A stretch of DNA of 64,000 nt from Nostoc carneum NIES-2107. GTDB lineage: Bacteria; Cyanobacteriota; Cyanobacteriia; Cyanobacteriales; Nostocaceae. The stretch is taken from positions 992,001 through 1,056,000 of the forward strand of contig AP018180.1 in the NCBI GenBank assembly GCA_002368155.1. Direction: 5' to 3'. The notes below the pieces were generated by a model. The model saw only the letters and a list, made by a program, of their open reading frames with translations, did no database searches and was not told where the DNA came from. Positions 62,625 to 64,000 of this stretch are shown piece after piece; position 1 is the stretch's first letter, and each line of letters begins with the position of its first letter. Both the position numbers and the translations under genes were made by a program.

Positions 62625-64000
62625 ATGATATATAACAGTGAAATAACAACGTTAGCAGATTTAGCACGCGTGCAAGCACGTCTATTTTCAGACACTAAGG
62701 CATTGATATTCAAAGATAAATCACTTACTTATTCACAATTAGAGCAAAGAAGTAATCAGGTCGCCAATTCATTATTATCCCAAGGGATTCAACCAGGTGC
62801 GCGAGTAGCACTTTTAGCGAAAGATTCACTGAAGAGTTATGAAATTTTATTTGCTTGTTGCAAAATAAAAGCTGTTTTTGTACCTATTAATTGGCGTTTA
62901 GCATCTGCTGAGATTAGCTATATTCTCAGGGATGCTAATGTGGAAATTCTGTTTGTTGGGGTGGAAGTTTATCAGTTAGTAGCAGCGATTAGAAATGAGA
63001 TTGATGGTGTAAAAACCATTATTGGCTTAGAAGAAATTGACGGCGATTGTCTGAGTTATGATATTTGGTCTGAGGAACATAGTGATGAGCCACCAAATAT
63101 CGCTGTTGCCGCCAAGGATGTAGCCGTACAAATGTATACTAGCGGGACTACAGGAAGACCCAAAGGTGTGCAATTAGGACATTATAGTTTTTTTGCGATC
63201 GCCAAAGAATTTGCTCAAGGAAATCAAACTTGGATCAATTGGAACGCAACTGATAAAAGTTTGCTGACTTTATCTTTATTCCATATCGGTAGTTTATGGT
63301 GGGCGATTCGTGGTTTAGTAGCCGGAGCCGAAAATATTGTCTTAGAAAATTTTATCGGTGATGAGGTTCTCGAAGCAATTGAAAAGTACCGCATCACTAA
63401 GACATTTATGGTTCCAGCCATGATTCAAGTTTTGTTGAATGAACCATTATGCCAAAAAACAGATTTTTCATCACTAGAATACGTTATTTATGGCGGTTCC
63501 CCCATAGCTGAATCATCGCTCAAAAGTGCGATCGCCACATTTAATTGTAATTTTGTGCAAATATATGGAATGACGGAAACTGGCAATTGTGCCGTCTCTT
63601 TACCTGCAAAAGACCATACATCTGCAAATAAAAACATCCTCAAAGCTGCGGGTAAACCCTTTCCTGGCGTATCGATAGCCATCGTTAATAGTGAAGGTAA
63701 AGAACTATCTTGCTTTGAAGTGGGTGAAGTTTGTATCAAATCTCCTGCCAATATGATTGGTTATTGGAAATTACCAGAAGCTACAGCAAAAACTTTAGTA
63801 GATGGCTGGATTCATACTGGTGATGCTGGTTATGTTGACAAAGAAGGCTACGTTTATATTTGCGATCGCTTTAAAGACATGATTCTTTATGGTGGTGAAA
63901 ATGTCTATCCAGCAGAAATTGAAAATATTTTATACGAACATCCAGCCATCAGAGAGGCAGCAGTAATTGGCGTTCCAGATGAAGATTTTGGAGAAGCAAT
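62625..64000 (+). CDS. Acyl-CoA synthetase / AMP-dependent ligase (partial at window edge)
   Basis: Open from the ATG at 62625 to the window end (458 codons). It has the AMP-binding motif YTSGTTGRPKGV (near residue 170), IYGMTETG, GWIHTGDAGYVDKEGYVYIC and the hinge DRFKDMILYGGENVYP. It activates a carboxylic acid as acyl-AMP/acyl-CoA. It is divergent from the TonB receptor gene by 1 kb, so a role in siderophore biosynthesis is possible, but an ordinary fatty-acid ligase is equally likely. The C-terminal Lys region is beyond the window. Confidence 0.85.
   Translation, partial: MIYNSEITTLADLARVQARLFSDTKALIFKDKSLTYSQLEQRSNQVANSLLSQGIQPGARVALLAKDSLKSYEILFACCKIKAVFVPINWRLASAEISYILRDANVEILFVGVEVYQLVAAIRNEIDGVKTIIGLEEIDGDCLSYDIWSEEHSDEPPNIAVAAKDVAVQMYTSGTTGRPKGVQLGHYSFFAIAKEFAQGNQTWINWNATDKSLLTLSLFHIGSLWWAIRGLVAGAENIVLENFIGDEVLEAIEKYRITKTFMVPAMIQVLLNEPLCQKTDFSSLEYVIYGGSPIAESSLKSAIATFNCNFVQIYGMTETGNCAVSLPAKDHTSANKNILKAAGKPFPGVSIAIVNSEGKELSCFEVGEVCIKSPANMIGYWKLPEATAKTLVDGWIHTGDAGYVDKEGYVYICDRFKDMILYGGENVYPAEIENILYEHPAIREAAVIGVPDEDFGEA

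Overview
The window comes from a filamentous, heterocyst-type cyanobacterium of the Nostoc/Anabaena (Trichormus) group. The evidence is the many GCGATCGC (HIP1) octamers, tandem heptamer repeats, TAGGATGCGTTA-type palindromes, several MITE families, cyanobacterial-type NifH, a CAAD domain and AMIN/TonB receptors. Its core is an accessory vanadium-nitrogenase (vnf) island of about 45 kb, littered with insertion sequences. No rRNA, tRNA or CRISPR array was seen.

Layout. 1-1.6 kb: a caspase-like protease and an FGE-type protein, both with effector-associated-domain-like ends (a conflict system). 2.2-8.2 kb: a VnfR-type repressor, a nitrogenase Fe protein, vnfE (copy 1) and vnfN. 8.2-10.4 kb: an orphan promoter, IS6 remnant and IS630-type element. 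10.4-12.6 kb (minus): vnfE (copy 2), a 35-codon microprotein and vnfX. 13.8-21.7 kb: an RHH-TOBE regulator, fused vnfDG, vnfK, then an uncharacterised nitrogenase-like alpha/beta pair. 21.8-28.3 kb: toxin-antitoxin genes, an ApeA-like HEPN protein, nitroreductase, 2OG-Fe(II) oxygenase, TetR regulator and amidotransferase. 28.4-34.2 kb (minus): a vanadate/tungstate-type ABC transporter (vupABC-like), nifV and a second VnfR. 34.8-45.2 kb: a toxin-antitoxin pair, a divergent Fe protein, cydB and an IS-broken cydA, a second vnfD whose VnfG part is replaced by a membrane CAAD domain, and a ModA-like protein without signal peptide. 46-57.8 kb: a graveyard with an IS-split hsdR fragment, modABC remnants, nrdB and methyltransferase fragments, and complete IS630 and IS1380 elements. 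57.8-64 kb: a siderophore-type MFS transporter, a TonB-dependent receptor and the start of an acyl-CoA ligase.

How the genes work together. The VnfR proteins (HTH plus periplasmic-binding-like sensor) probably sense molybdate. Both genes lie behind copies of a conserved promoter element that recurs five times in the window. The vup-like transporter supplies vanadate, NifV supplies homocitrate, VnfE/N/X build the cofactor, and VnfDG plus VnfK form the dinitrogenase. A local modABC locus is destroyed while the vup-like transporter is intact.

Most notable: (1) VnfD-CAAD, an apparently membrane-anchored vanadium-nitrogenase alpha subunit, differing by only two residues from the normal VnfD over 464 positions; (2) the nitrogenase-like pair behind vnfK, which keeps three Cys per subunit and a cofactor-type Cys but lacks other active-site residues; (3) the recurrent promoter element; (4) a divergent Fe protein with Asn at the position of NifH Asp129.
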